Source: JAMXLO01 sp036265005
Lineage (GTDB): Bacteria > Pseudomonadota > Alphaproteobacteria > Acetobacterales > Acetobacteraceae
Assembly: GCA_036265005.1 (NCBI GenBank)
Contig: DATAPW010000373.1
Coordinates: forward strand, 1-19,806
Direction: 5' to 3'
DNA length: 19,806 bases
The position numbers and the translations under genes were made by a program. The notes beneath the pieces were generated by a model. It did no database searches and was not told the origin of the DNA. It saw only the letters and a program-made list of their open reading frames with translations. Numbering within the stretch: position 1 is the stretch's first letter; each line of letters opens with the position of its first letter. Of the stretch, positions 7,351-14,040 are shown piece after piece.

Positions 7351-7380
7351 TCGTCATTCTCGCGCTCGCGAGAATGACGA
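7351..7380. repeat. Perfect 14-bp inverted repeat (CGTCATTCTCGC family)
   Basis: TCGTCATTCTCGCG (7351-7364) and its exact complement CGCGAGAATGACGA (7367-7380) are separated by CT. It is the most compact member of the repeat family seen at 5538-5619. It lies 138 bases after the acyl-CoA synthetase stop. A factor-independent terminator is less likely because no T-run follows. The rest of 7213-7463 has no convincing gene. Confidence 0.75.
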
Positions 7381-7418
7381 ATGGTGACCAGAGCGCGGCA
7401 TCGGGCTTGCAGGGCGTA

Positions 7419-7442
7419 GCGTGCCACAAATCAGTGGCACGC
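7419..7442. promoter_or_regulatory. 9-bp dyad upstream of the small His-rich gene
   Basis: GCGTGCCAC (7419-7427) pairs exactly with GTGGCACGC (7434-7442) around the loop AAATCA. It ends 7 bases before the AGGAG of the small gene at 7464. It could be an operator or a leader stem-loop. Both arms contain a TGGCAC-like -24 half of a sigma-54 promoter on one strand, but no matching -12 TTGC is present at the right distance. Confidence 0.4.
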
Positions 7443-7463
7443 CGCGAACAGGAGCATGGTATC

Positions 7464-7850
7464 GTGTCAATCGGCAGTATTGCCTCCGCCACGTGGACGC
7501 CGCCCTTGCTGAAACAGTCCGGCATTGGCGGAGCCACCAACATTTATCCTGCATCGGCTTCCAGTGCTGGAACCAGCGTACAAGCGGGCTCCGCCACCGC
7601 ACCCGGCAGTCCGGACCAGCCACTGTCGGCGGACATCCTGGCAATGCTGCTGCAGGCGCAGGGCGACGCCACAATGCGGCCTGAAGCTGCGGGAGGGTCC
7701 GTCGCGACCGCCAGTCCGGCGGCTGGCACCGGTCCAGTGCAGCCACATCACGGCCATCACCACCATGAAGGCGGCTTCGAGGACCGCGGCAATACAGCCG
7801 TCGGCGCGGCCGGAACCGCTGCGTCCTCGGCCACAGCAATGCCGGCTTGA
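7464..7850 (+). CDS. Small Ala/Ser/Gly-rich protein with His-rich stretch, function unknown
   Basis: I do not recognise this 128-residue protein with certainty. The GTG at 7464 is preceded at 9 bases by AGGAG (7450-7454), a better signal than any ATG nearby. The predicted chain is low-complexity (Ala, Ser, Gly, Thr, Pro), with no membrane segment or signal peptide, one short amphipathic block around LSADILAMLLQAQG in the middle and a metal-binding-like HHGHHHHEGGFED stretch near the C-terminus. Small Ser/Ala-rich proteins starting with SI-S-like runs and carrying His runs are, as I recall, common unnamed proteins in alphaproteobacteria. It stands alone, after a dyad and before an FNR-type box. 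In such GC-rich DNA a chance open frame cannot be excluded; the ribosome-binding site and the ordered composition are the case for it. Confidence 0.5.
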   Translation: MSIGSIASATWTPPLLKQSGIGGATNIYPASASSAGTSVQAGSATAPGSPDQPLSADILAMLLQAQGDATMRPEAAGGSVATASPAAGTGPVQPHHGHHHHEGGFEDRGNTAVGAAGTAASSATAMPA

Positions 7851-7896
7851 TCGCCGGGCTCGCACCACCAACCGCACCGACGTCCTGGCCGGCGTG

Positions 7897-7910
7897 TTGA
7901 TCTGCATCAA
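7897..7910. promoter_or_regulatory. Perfect FNR/FixK-type box
   Basis: TTGAT-CTGC-ATCAA matches the FNR/FixK/Anr consensus TTGAT-N4-ATCAA at all ten fixed positions. It lies 47 bases after the small His-rich gene and 141 bases upstream of the first amino-acid permease start at 8051, in a 200-base gap with no gene of its own. If the site is centred about 41 bases upstream of the transcript start, the start would be near 7945. No clear -10 box is visible there. Confidence 0.65.
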
Positions 7911-8050
7911 TGACGCCGCCGGAGCGTCGGTGGTTCATGGCTGAAGCCAAACGAGGTGCCTTTCAGGGGGCCATACCATGTGCCCCGGGCAGCATCGTGC
8001 CGGCGTCTGGCAGCGATCGAACCGGTCTGGAGGCGAGAGAAGATTGCCGA

Positions 8051-8722
8051 ATGAGCTACGTGTTCCAGTTCGGCGACGTCTGGGCGGCCTGGCCCGAGCT
8101 GCTGTGGGGATGCTGGCTCACCATCCAGCTCTCCGCCGCCGCAATGTTTCTCGGCCTGCTGGTGGCAGTGTTCGGCGCGCTGGGCAAGACCATGGGGCCG
8201 AAACCCGTGCGCTGGATGGTGGATGCGTATGTCGAGGCGATCCGCAACACGCCGTTCCTGGTGCAGATCTTTCTGATTTTCTTCGGCCTGCCGCGCGCCG
8301 GCATCATGCTGAGTTCGAACCAGGCCGCACTGCTGGCAATGGTGGTGAATGTCGGCGCCTACGCCACCGAGATCGTCCGCGCCGGGATCGAGGGCATCAG
8401 CCGGGGACAGATCGAAGCCGGTCTCGCACTCGGCCTGCGGCCGCTGCAGGTGTTCCGCTACGTCGTGCTGTTTCCCGCGCTGGCCATCGTTTATCCGGCG
8501 CTGAGCAGTCAGTTCATCCTGCTGATGCTGAGCTCCAGCGTGGTGTCCACCATCTCCGCGCAGGAACTCACGGCAACTGCCAACGATATCCAGTCGCGCA
8601 CGTTCCGCAGTTTCGAAATCTACATCGTGGTAACGGGGATCTACCTGGCGCTGTCGATGCTGTTCTCGGCGGCATTCGGCGGCATCCATCGTGCCGTGTT
8701 CGCGCGGCCAGGCGCGCGCTGA
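8051..8722 (+). CDS. Polar amino-acid ABC transporter permease (HisM/GlnP type), first
   Basis: This 223-residue inner-membrane permease of the His/Glu/Gln/Arg family forms the channel with the second permease. Hydrophobic segments lie near 20-43, 66-82, 92-108, 147-168 and 189-209. The family block RNTPFLVQIFLIFFGLP is at 65-81. The cytoplasmic EAA loop, which docks on the ATPase, is at 106-129 with core IEAGLALGL. I chose ATG 8051 rather than the in-frame ATG at 7910, because the longer form adds 47 non-homologous residues and would start inside the FNR box; a purine-rich GGCGAGAGAAG precedes 8051. It is the first gene of the four-gene transporter. Confidence 0.93.
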   Translation: MSYVFQFGDVWAAWPELLWGCWLTIQLSAAAMFLGLLVAVFGALGKTMGPKPVRWMVDAYVEAIRNTPFLVQIFLIFFGLPRAGIMLSSNQAALLAMVVNVGAYATEIVRAGIEGISRGQIEAGLALGLRPLQVFRYVVLFPALAIVYPALSSQFILLMLSSSVVSTISAQELTATANDIQSRTFRSFEIYIVVTGIYLALSMLFSAAFGGIHRAVFARPGAR

Positions 8723-8750
8723 GTGCGCGCGATGAGTAGCAACTGCCCCT

Positions 8751-8835
8751 GCCCGGTCGGGCCCCTCTCTCAAGCCTCCCTCGCTGCGCAGGAGACGGTT
8801 GGGGTGGGCGCGAGGCCTCCGAAGACACCCCGGCC
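8751..8835. repeat. Repeat-like spacer between the two permease genes
   Basis: The 113-base gap (8723-8835) begins with a small hairpin, GCCCG-GT-CGGGC at 8751-8762. It continues with CCTCCCTCGCTGCGCAGGAG and GGTTGGGGTGGG, which resemble the CCCTCTCCC..GGGAGAGGGTTGGGGTGAGG repeats scattered in proteobacterial intergenic DNA. That likeness is from memory and needs a search. No gene is seen. Confidence 0.35.
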
Positions 8836-9489
8836 ATGATGCGCACATTCGGCACGAACGAGGCGCTGTTCATCATCGCCGCCGTTCGCTGGACGCTGTT
8901 GCTCTCGGTCATCGCGTTCGTTGGCGGCGGCGTCGCCGGGCTGATCGTCGCGGTGGCACGCACCGCACCGCCGGCGTGGCTGCGCCAGGCGGCTGCTGGC
9001 TACATCCAGTTGTTCCAGGGTACGCCGCTGCTGATGCAGCTGTTCCTGGTGTTCTTCGGCGCCAACCTGTTCGGCGGCGGCATTTCTCCCCTCGCGTCGG
9101 CCGCCATCGCACTGACGCTCAATGCCGCGGCGTTTCTCGGCGAAATCTGGCGGGGCTGCATTCAGGCAATTCCGGCCGGCCAATGGGAGGCCGCAACCGC
9201 ACTTGGCCTGAAACACCTGTCGCGCATGCGCTACATCATCCTGCCGCAGGCGGGAAAGATCGCCGTCGCGCCAACTGTCGGGTTCCTGGTGCTGCTGCTC
9301 AAGAGCACATCGCTCGCCTCGATCATCGGTTTCGTCGAGGTCACGCGCGCCGGCCAGATCATCAACAACGTGACGTTCGAGCCGTTCCGCGTATTCAGCC
9401 TGGTGGCGGCAATCTACTTCGTCCTGTGCTGGCCGCTGTCGGTACTGAGCCAGCGCCTCGAGCAGAGGTTCGGCACCGTGGCCCGTTGA
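8836..9489 (+). CDS. Polar amino-acid ABC transporter permease (HisM/GlnP type), second
   Basis: This 217-residue permease is the partner of the one at 8051-8722. It has hydrophobic segments near 10-41, 62-80, 84-102, 146-165 and 184-204. The QGTPLLMQLFLVFFG block at 61-75 and the EAA loop core WEAATALGL at 117-125 are both intact. Two Met codons begin the frame (8836 and 8839), and neither has a strong Shine-Dalgarno. Two different permeases in one locus fit a heterodimeric channel as in HisQM. The 113-base gap before it is long for two subunits that must be made in equal amounts and holds repeat-like sequence. Confidence 0.92.
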   Translation: MMRTFGTNEALFIIAAVRWTLLLSVIAFVGGGVAGLIVAVARTAPPAWLRQAAAGYIQLFQGTPLLMQLFLVFFGANLFGGGISPLASAAIALTLNAAAFLGEIWRGCIQAIPAGQWEAATALGLKHLSRMRYIILPQAGKIAVAPTVGFLVLLLKSTSLASIIGFVEVTRAGQIINNVTFEPFRVFSLVAAIYFVLCWPLSVLSQRLEQRFGTVAR

Positions 9490-9556
9490 ACGCCGATCGA
9501 CGCGGCGTTCGTGGCCAGCGACCGGTCATGGATACGCGCAGCCAACACCCGGTCGC
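9489..9556 (+). promoter_or_regulatory. Two consecutive stem-loops before the binding-protein gene
   Basis: AACGCCG (9489-9495) pairs exactly with CGGCGTT (9503-9509) around a 7-base loop, starting on the last base of the permease stop codon. GCGACCGG (9518-9525) pairs exactly with CCGGTCGC (9549-9556) around a 23-base loop and ends 2 bases before the GGAG of the next gene. They fill nearly the whole spacer. A role in mRNA processing or stability is inferred. Confidence 0.55.
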
Positions 9557-9568
9557 ATGGAGACGTCG

Positions 9569-10387
9569 ATGTCAGGATCATCCCTTCGCTTTTCCCGCCG
9601 GCCGCTCGCCGCACTCGGCGTCACCGGATTGCTCACCGCCGGTTTCGGCATCGTGAAGCAGGCCAATGCGCAGACCATCGATGATGTGCTGGGCAAAAAG
9701 AAGCTGCAGGTCGGCATCCTGGTCGATCTGCCGCCGTTCGGCGTGGTGAATGCCAGCAACCAGTACGAAGGCTACGATGTCGATGTCGCGAAGCTGATGG
9801 CGAAGTATCTCGGCGTCGAGCTGGAGCTGGTGCCGGTCACCGGACCGAACCGCATTCCGTATTTGCTCACCAGCAAGGTCGATGCGCTGGTGGCGACCTT
9901 CGGCATCACGCCGGAGCGCGCGCGACAGGTGCAGTTCGCCATCCCGTACAGCAGCATCGACATCGTGCTGATGGCGTCGAACGACCGCAAGATCGCCAAT
10001 GCGGCAGACCTGAAGCCGCTCAAGGTTGGCGTGGCGCGGGCGAGCACGCAGGACACCGCGATCAGTGCAGCCGCGCCGAAGGACACGCGCATCATGCGCT
10101 TCGACGACGATGCCACCACTGCGCAGGCGCTGCTGTCCAACCAGATCGATGCGATCGGCGTGAATACCGTGACCGCGCGGCAGATCCAGGCAATGAATCC
10201 CGCCGCCGGCTACGAGACGAAGTTCGTGCTGCGCCACCAGCCGAACGGCATCACATTGCGCCGCGGCCAGACCGACCTGTTGCAATGGGTCAACACGTTC
10301 ATCTACTTCATTAAGAACAATGGCGAGCTGGATGCCATCCACCAGAAATGGCTGAACGCTCCGCTGCCGGAACTGCCGGTGTTCTGA
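9569..10387 (+). CDS. Amino-acid ABC transporter periplasmic binding protein (family 3)
   Basis: This 272-residue binding protein of the SBP_bac_3 (HisJ/GlnH) family captures an amino acid or similar ligand in the periplasm. The N-terminus has a twin Arg (10-11), a hydrophobic core and a probable cleavage after ANA at 32-34. Mature features are LPPFGVV near 54, GYDVDVAKLMA at 68-78, and NRIPYLLTSKVDALVATFG followed by TPERA near 94-118. The annotated start should be ATG 9569 rather than the in-frame ATG at 9557: GGAG lies 6 bases upstream, and the 13 bases GGAGACGTCGATG recur exactly at the start of the molybdenum subunit (17642-17654). Specificity cannot be read off. The gene is flanked on both sides by stem-loops. 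Confidence 0.92.
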   Translation: MSGSSLRFSRRPLAALGVTGLLTAGFGIVKQANAQTIDDVLGKKKLQVGILVDLPPFGVVNASNQYEGYDVDVAKLMAKYLGVELELVPVTGPNRIPYLLTSKVDALVATFGITPERARQVQFAIPYSSIDIVLMASNDRKIANAADLKPLKVGVARASTQDTAISAAAPKDTRIMRFDDDATTAQALLSNQIDAIGVNTVTARQIQAMNPAAGYETKFVLRHQPNGITLRRGQTDLLQWVNTFIYFIKNNGELDAIHQKWLNAPLPELPVF

Positions 10388-10398
10388 TCAGGCCGCAC

Positions 10399-10431
10399 GA
10401 TGCGGGGCGCGCCACCGCGCGTGCCCGCATC
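10399..10431 (+). promoter_or_regulatory. Strong stem-loop after the binding-protein gene
   Basis: GATGCGGG (10399-10406) pairs exactly with CCCGCATC (10424-10431). Inside it CGCGC (10408-10412) pairs with GCGCG (10417-10421) around the loop CACC. It starts 11 bases after the binding-protein stop and ends before the ATPase Shine-Dalgarno. No T-run follows. It would suit a 3' end barrier that keeps the binding-protein mRNA longer lived than the distal part. Confidence 0.6.
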
Positions 10432-10448
10432 GGCATCGGGAGCGGGAC

Positions 10449-11207
10449 ATGGACGACGTGCTGCCGGCTGGCGATTTCATCGTCACGATGGAGGCGGTGG
10501 ACAAGTACTTCGGCGCCTTCCAGGCGCTGCACCACGTGGACCTGCGCGTGAGGCGACAGGAGCGCATCGTGCTGTGCGGCCCATCCGGTTCTGGCAAGTC
10601 CACGCTGATCCGCTGCATCAACCAGCTCGAGCACCACCAGGCCGGGCGCATCACGTTCGATGGCATGGAGGTAGGGCCAAGGACCAAGGGGCTGGATCGC
10701 GTGCGGCGCGAAATCGGCATGGTGTTCCAGTCGTTCAACCTGTTCCCCCACCTGACGGTGCTGCAGAACTGCACGCTGGCGCCGATCAAGGTGCGCGGCA
10801 CGCCGAGGGCGGAAGCCGAGTCGCTGGCGCGCGATTTCCTCTCCCGCGTGCGCATCCCGGAGCAGGCGGACAAGTATCCCGGCCAGCTCTCCGGCGGCCA
10901 GCAGCAGCGGGTGGCGATTGCGCGAGCGCTGTGCATGCATCCCAAGGTGATGCTGTTCGACGAACCGACCTCGGCGCTGGACCCGGAGATGGTGAAGGAA
11001 GTGCTGGAGACGATGATCGGCCTGGCCGAGGACGGCATGACCATGCTGTGCGTGACCCACGAGATGGGTTTCGCGCGCAGCGTCGCCCACCGGGTGATCT
11101 TCATGGACCAGGGGGAAATCGTCGAGCAGGCGCCGCCGGACGAGTTCTTCGCCCATCCCAGGTCGGAGCGGACCAGGACGTTCCTGGGCCAGATCCTGTC
11201 GCAGTAG
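10449..11207 (+). CDS. Polar amino-acid ABC transporter ATP-binding protein (GlnQ/HisP type)
   Basis: This 252-residue ATPase on the cytoplasmic face powers the two permeases. Walker A is GPSGSGKS at 44-51, the Q-loop is in MVFQSFNLFPHLT, the signature LSGGQQQR is at 147-154, Walker B LFDEP is at 169-173 and the D-loop is SALDPE. The H-loop His is in VTHEMGFAR. The QSFNLFPHLT and HEMGFAR spellings are typical of the amino-acid subfamily. ATG 10449 is preceded by a GGGAGCGGGA purine run. It is the last gene of the four-gene transporter and completes it. Confidence 0.95.
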   Translation: MDDVLPAGDFIVTMEAVDKYFGAFQALHHVDLRVRRQERIVLCGPSGSGKSTLIRCINQLEHHQAGRITFDGMEVGPRTKGLDRVRREIGMVFQSFNLFPHLTVLQNCTLAPIKVRGTPRAEAESLARDFLSRVRIPEQADKYPGQLSGGQQQRVAIARALCMHPKVMLFDEPTSALDPEMVKEVLETMIGLAEDGMTMLCVTHEMGFARSVAHRVIFMDQGEIVEQAPPDEFFAHPRSERTRTFLGQILSQ

Positions 11208-11223
11208 CGGAACAGCCTGCGCG

Positions 11224-11241
11224 TCCTCGCCTCCGCGAGGA
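11224..11241. repeat. Small hairpin, CGTCAT..CTCGCG family fragment
   Basis: TCCTCGC (11224-11230) pairs exactly with GCGAGGA (11235-11241) around CTCC, 16 bases after the ATPase stop. The surrounding CGTCCTCGC..GCGAGGATGAC is the inner part of the repeat family seen at 5538-5619. A second palindrome, GCCTTTC-CC-GAAAGGC, lies at 11279-11294. No clear terminator T-run or promoter was found in the 161-base gap. Confidence 0.5.
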
Positions 11242-11368
11242 TGACCGGGATGACGCACCGACCCTCCGGTCCATGCTGGCCTTTCCCGAAAGGCTGAGGC
11301 AGGGTAAGCCACACCGGAACTGGGACCGGTACAAGCCACAAAACCGGGTGCGGAGGCTCAAGCAAAGG

Positions 11369-12964
11369 ATGCAGCGTCGGGGATTCCTGAAGACTACCGC
11401 TGTGGGTGCACTGGCGGCGGCAGGCGGCTTGGCCGCGCCCCGGCTGTCGCTGGCCGCCGACGCCAAGGTGTTGCGGTTCGTCCCGCAAGCGAACCTGGCC
11501 AACCTGGATCCGATCTGGACCACGCTCTACGTGGTGCGCAACGCCTCGGTCCTGTTCTTCGACACGCTCTACGGGGTGGACAGCAACCTCGTGCCGAAGC
11601 CCCAGATGTGCGAGGGCTCCGAGGTCTCCGCCGACGGCCTGACCTGGACCTTCAAGCTGCGGACCGGCCTGAAATTCCACGACAATGAGCCGGTCCGTTC
11701 CGCCGACTGCATCGCCAGCCTCGAGCGCTGGATGGTCCGCGACAACATGGGCCAGATGATCAAGGTCCGTCTGGACACGATGGAGGCGGTCGATGACCGC
11801 AGCTTCCGCCTGCGCCTGAAGCAGCCGTTTCCGAAGCTGCTCTACGCGCTGGGCAAATGCGGCACGCCCTGCGCCTTCATCATGCCGGAACGCATCGCCA
11901 AAACCGACCCGTTCAAGCAGATCGGCGACTATATCGGCTCCGGGCCGTACACCTTCCGCAAGGACGAATGGGTCCCCGGCGCCTCCGCGGTGTTCGAGAA
12001 ATTCCCCGGCTACCAGCCACGCGACGAAAAATCCGACTGGCTGTCCGGCGGCAAGCGGGTGAACTTCGACCGCGTCGAGTGGAAGATCATTCCGGATGCC
12101 GCCACCGCCTCCGCAGCGCTGCAATCCGGTGAAGTGGACTGGTGGGAATCGCCGATCCCCGACGTGGTGCCGTTGCTCAAGAAGAACGCCAACCTGCTGG
12201 TCGATATCGCCGACCCTCTCGGCAACATCGGCGACCTGCGGATGAACCACCTGTATCCGCCGTTCAATGACCAGCGGGTGCGGCTGGCAGCACTGATCGC
12301 CACCAACCAGTCCGACTACATGCAGGCCATCGTCGGCGGCGACACCAATCTCTACCAGGAAAGTGCCAGCTTTTTCACCCCCGGCACGCCGCTCTATTCC
12401 GACTACGGCGGTGACAACCTGAAGCGGCACGACATCGAGGCGGCGCGCAAGCTGGTGGCGGACGCCGGGCACAAGGGCAGCAAGGTGGTGATGGTCATCG
12501 GCACCGACGTGCCCATCGTCAAGGCGCAGGGCGATGTGACCGCCGACATGCTGTCGAAGATCGGCCTGAACGTGGACTATGTCGCGACCGACTGGGGTAC
12601 CGTCGGTGCCCGCCGCGCCAGCCGGGAGCCGATCGACAAAGGTGGCTGGAACGTATTCCACACCTGGCACGCCGGTGTCGATTGCGTGAATCCCGGCGCG
12701 CAGCCGGCATTCTATACCACCGGCGACAAGGCCTGGTTCGGCTGGCCGAAATCCGATGAGGTGCAGGGCAAGATCGATAGCTGGTTCGTGGCACCGGACC
12801 AGAACGCCGAGAAGACAGCAGTGCGCGAGATCAACAAGGCGTCGATGGATTTCGTCACCTTTGTGCCGACAGGTTTCTTCAAGGGCTACCAGTCCTGGCG
12901 CAAAAATATCGCCGGCGTCGTGAAGGCGCCGTTCCCGGTGATCTGGGACGTGACCAAGAGCTGA
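11369..12964 (+). CDS. Tat-exported family 5 substrate-binding protein of the Dpp/Opp-type transporter
   Basis: This 531-residue periplasmic binding protein of the DppA/OppA (SBP_bac_5) family is the ligand-capture subunit for the permeases and ATPases that follow. It opens with a twin-arginine signal (RR at 3-4 in MQRRGFLK), a hydrophobic core and probable cleavage near LAA at 28-30. Family landmarks are LDPIWTT, FDTLYG, LRTGLKFHDNE, GSGPYTF and the C-terminal lobe ending near WDVTKS. ATG 11369 begins the signal; GGAGG lies 12 bases upstream, a little far. The stop is 16 bases before the first permease, so one operon is likely. It is a paralogue of the orphan at 3919-5499 along its whole length. 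Ligand unknown: family members bind peptides, opines, metals, haem or sugars. Confidence 0.93.
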   Translation: MQRRGFLKTTAVGALAAAGGLAAPRLSLAADAKVLRFVPQANLANLDPIWTTLYVVRNASVLFFDTLYGVDSNLVPKPQMCEGSEVSADGLTWTFKLRTGLKFHDNEPVRSADCIASLERWMVRDNMGQMIKVRLDTMEAVDDRSFRLRLKQPFPKLLYALGKCGTPCAFIMPERIAKTDPFKQIGDYIGSGPYTFRKDEWVPGASAVFEKFPGYQPRDEKSDWLSGGKRVNFDRVEWKIIPDAATASAALQSGEVDWWESPIPDVVPLLKKNANLLVDIADPLGNIGDLRMNHLYPPFNDQRVRLAALIATNQSDYMQAIVGGDTNLYQESASFFTPGTPLYSDYGGDNLKRHDIEAARKLVADAGHKGSKVVMVIGTDVPIVKAQGDVTADMLSKIGLNVDYVATDWGTVGARRASREPIDKGGWNVFHTWHAGVDCVNPGAQPAFYTTGDKAWFGWPKSDEVQGKIDSWFVAPDQNAEKTAVREINKASMDFVTFVPTGFFKGYQSWRKNIAGVVKAPFPVIWDVTKS

Positions 12965-12980
12965 ACGGAGACGCCACCGA

Positions 12981-13922
12981 ATGCTTGCCTACGCCGCGCG
13001 CCGTATCTTGGCCACCATCCCGGTTATGCTCGTCGTCGCGTTCTTCGTGTTCAGTCTGCTGTACCTGGCGCCGGGCGATCCAGCGGCGATCATCGCCGGC
13101 GACCAGGCGACACCGGCGGACGTCGAACGCATCCGTGCCTCGCTCGGGCTCGACCGTCCCTTCCTGGTGCGCTTCTTCGAATGGCTGTGGCAGATCATGC
13201 ACGGCGATCTCGGCACCTCGATCTTCACCAACCTGCCGGTCAGCCACATGATCGCGCAGCGCGTCGAACCAACGTTGTCGCTGATGGTGCTGACCATCAC
13301 GTTCTCCATCATCTTCGCCATCCCTCTCGGCGTGCTGGCGGCATGGAAGCACGGCTCCTGGATCGATCGCGGCGTGATGGTGCTGGCGGTGTTCGGCTTC
13401 TCGGTGCCGGTGTTCGTCGTCGGCTACCTGCTGGCCTATATCTTCGCGCTCCAGCTCGACTGGCTGCCGGTGCAGGGCTTTGTCTCGATCAGCCAGGGGC
13501 TGTGGCCATTCCTGCGCAACATGATCCTGCCCACGGTGGCGCTGGGGCTGGTCTATGTCGCCCTGCTCGCGCGCATCACGCGCGCGACGATGCTGGAGGT
13601 GCTGAGCCAGGATTATGTGCGCACTGCCAAGGCGAAGGGCGTCGGGCAGCGCGCGGTGCTGTTCGTGCACGCGCTGAAAAATGCTGCGGTGCCCATCGTC
13701 ACCGTTCTGGGCATCGGCGTCGCCCTGCTGATCGGCGGCGCAGTCATCACCGAGAGCGTGTTCGCCATTCCCGGGCTCGGCCGTCTCACCGTCGACGCGA
13801 TCCTGCGGCGGGACTATCCGGTGATCCAGGGCGTCGTCCTGCTGTTCAGCTTCGTCTACGTGTTGGTCAACCTTGCCGTCGACCTGCTCTACACCCTGTT
13901 CGATCCGAGGATCCGCTATTGA
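12981..13922 (+). CDS. dppB: Dpp/Opp-type ABC transporter permease, DppB-like
   Basis: This 313-residue inner-membrane permease of the DppB/OppB/GsiC type has the family architecture. A first helix follows MLAYAARRI, then a periplasmic segment with APGDPAA and LGLDRP, then a cluster of helices. The cytoplasmic EAA-type loop is LSQDYVRTAKAKGVG, and the C-terminus FDPRIRY is typical. GGAG lies 10 bases upstream of the ATG. It follows the binding protein by 16 bases. The symbol denotes the family position, not a proven dipeptide specificity. Confidence 0.94.
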   Translation: MLAYAARRILATIPVMLVVAFFVFSLLYLAPGDPAAIIAGDQATPADVERIRASLGLDRPFLVRFFEWLWQIMHGDLGTSIFTNLPVSHMIAQRVEPTLSLMVLTITFSIIFAIPLGVLAAWKHGSWIDRGVMVLAVFGFSVPVFVVGYLLAYIFALQLDWLPVQGFVSISQGLWPFLRNMILPTVALGLVYVALLARITRATMLEVLSQDYVRTAKAKGVGQRAVLFVHALKNAAVPIVTVLGIGVALLIGGAVITESVFAIPGLGRLTVDAILRRDYPVIQGVVLLFSFVYVLVNLAVDLLYTLFDPRIRY

Positions 13923-13943
13923 GTTGCGCTAACGCCCCTATTT

Positions 13944-14021
13944 CGTCGTGGCCGGGCTCGTCCCGGCCATCAGTGCAGCGCGGTGCCGCGAAGAATGGCC
14001 GGGACAGGCCCTGCCATGACG
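13944..14021. repeat. Inverted repeat (GGCCGGGC element, copy 2) between dppB and dppC
   Basis: Arms 13944-13970 and 13995-14021 (27 bases each) are complementary at 23 of 27 positions around a 24-base loop. Both arms are built on GGCCGGGC/CCCGGCCAT, as in the element at 276-360. It fills most of the dppB-dppC spacer and ends 5 bases before the GGGAGG (14027-14032) that serves dppC. A folded element here could shape relative expression of the two permeases. Confidence 0.75.
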
Positions 14022-14040
14022 AGGCCGGGAGGTTCATGCC

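Noticed and set aside
7434..7455. Sigma-54 promoter (TGGCAC) before the small His-rich gene
   Set aside because: TGGCAC is present, but the -12 TTGC is missing at the required spacing on either strand.
7910..8050. N-terminal extension of the first permease starting at ATG 7910
   Set aside because: The 47 extra residues are unlike the family, the codon lies within the FNR-type box, and ATG 8051 has a purine-rich leader and matches the usual permease length.
10388..12670. 760-codon open frame on the - strand opposite the ATPase and Dpp-type binding protein
   Set aside because: It is a shadow of two well-supported + strand genes, with arginine/histidine-rich low-information sequence and no motif.
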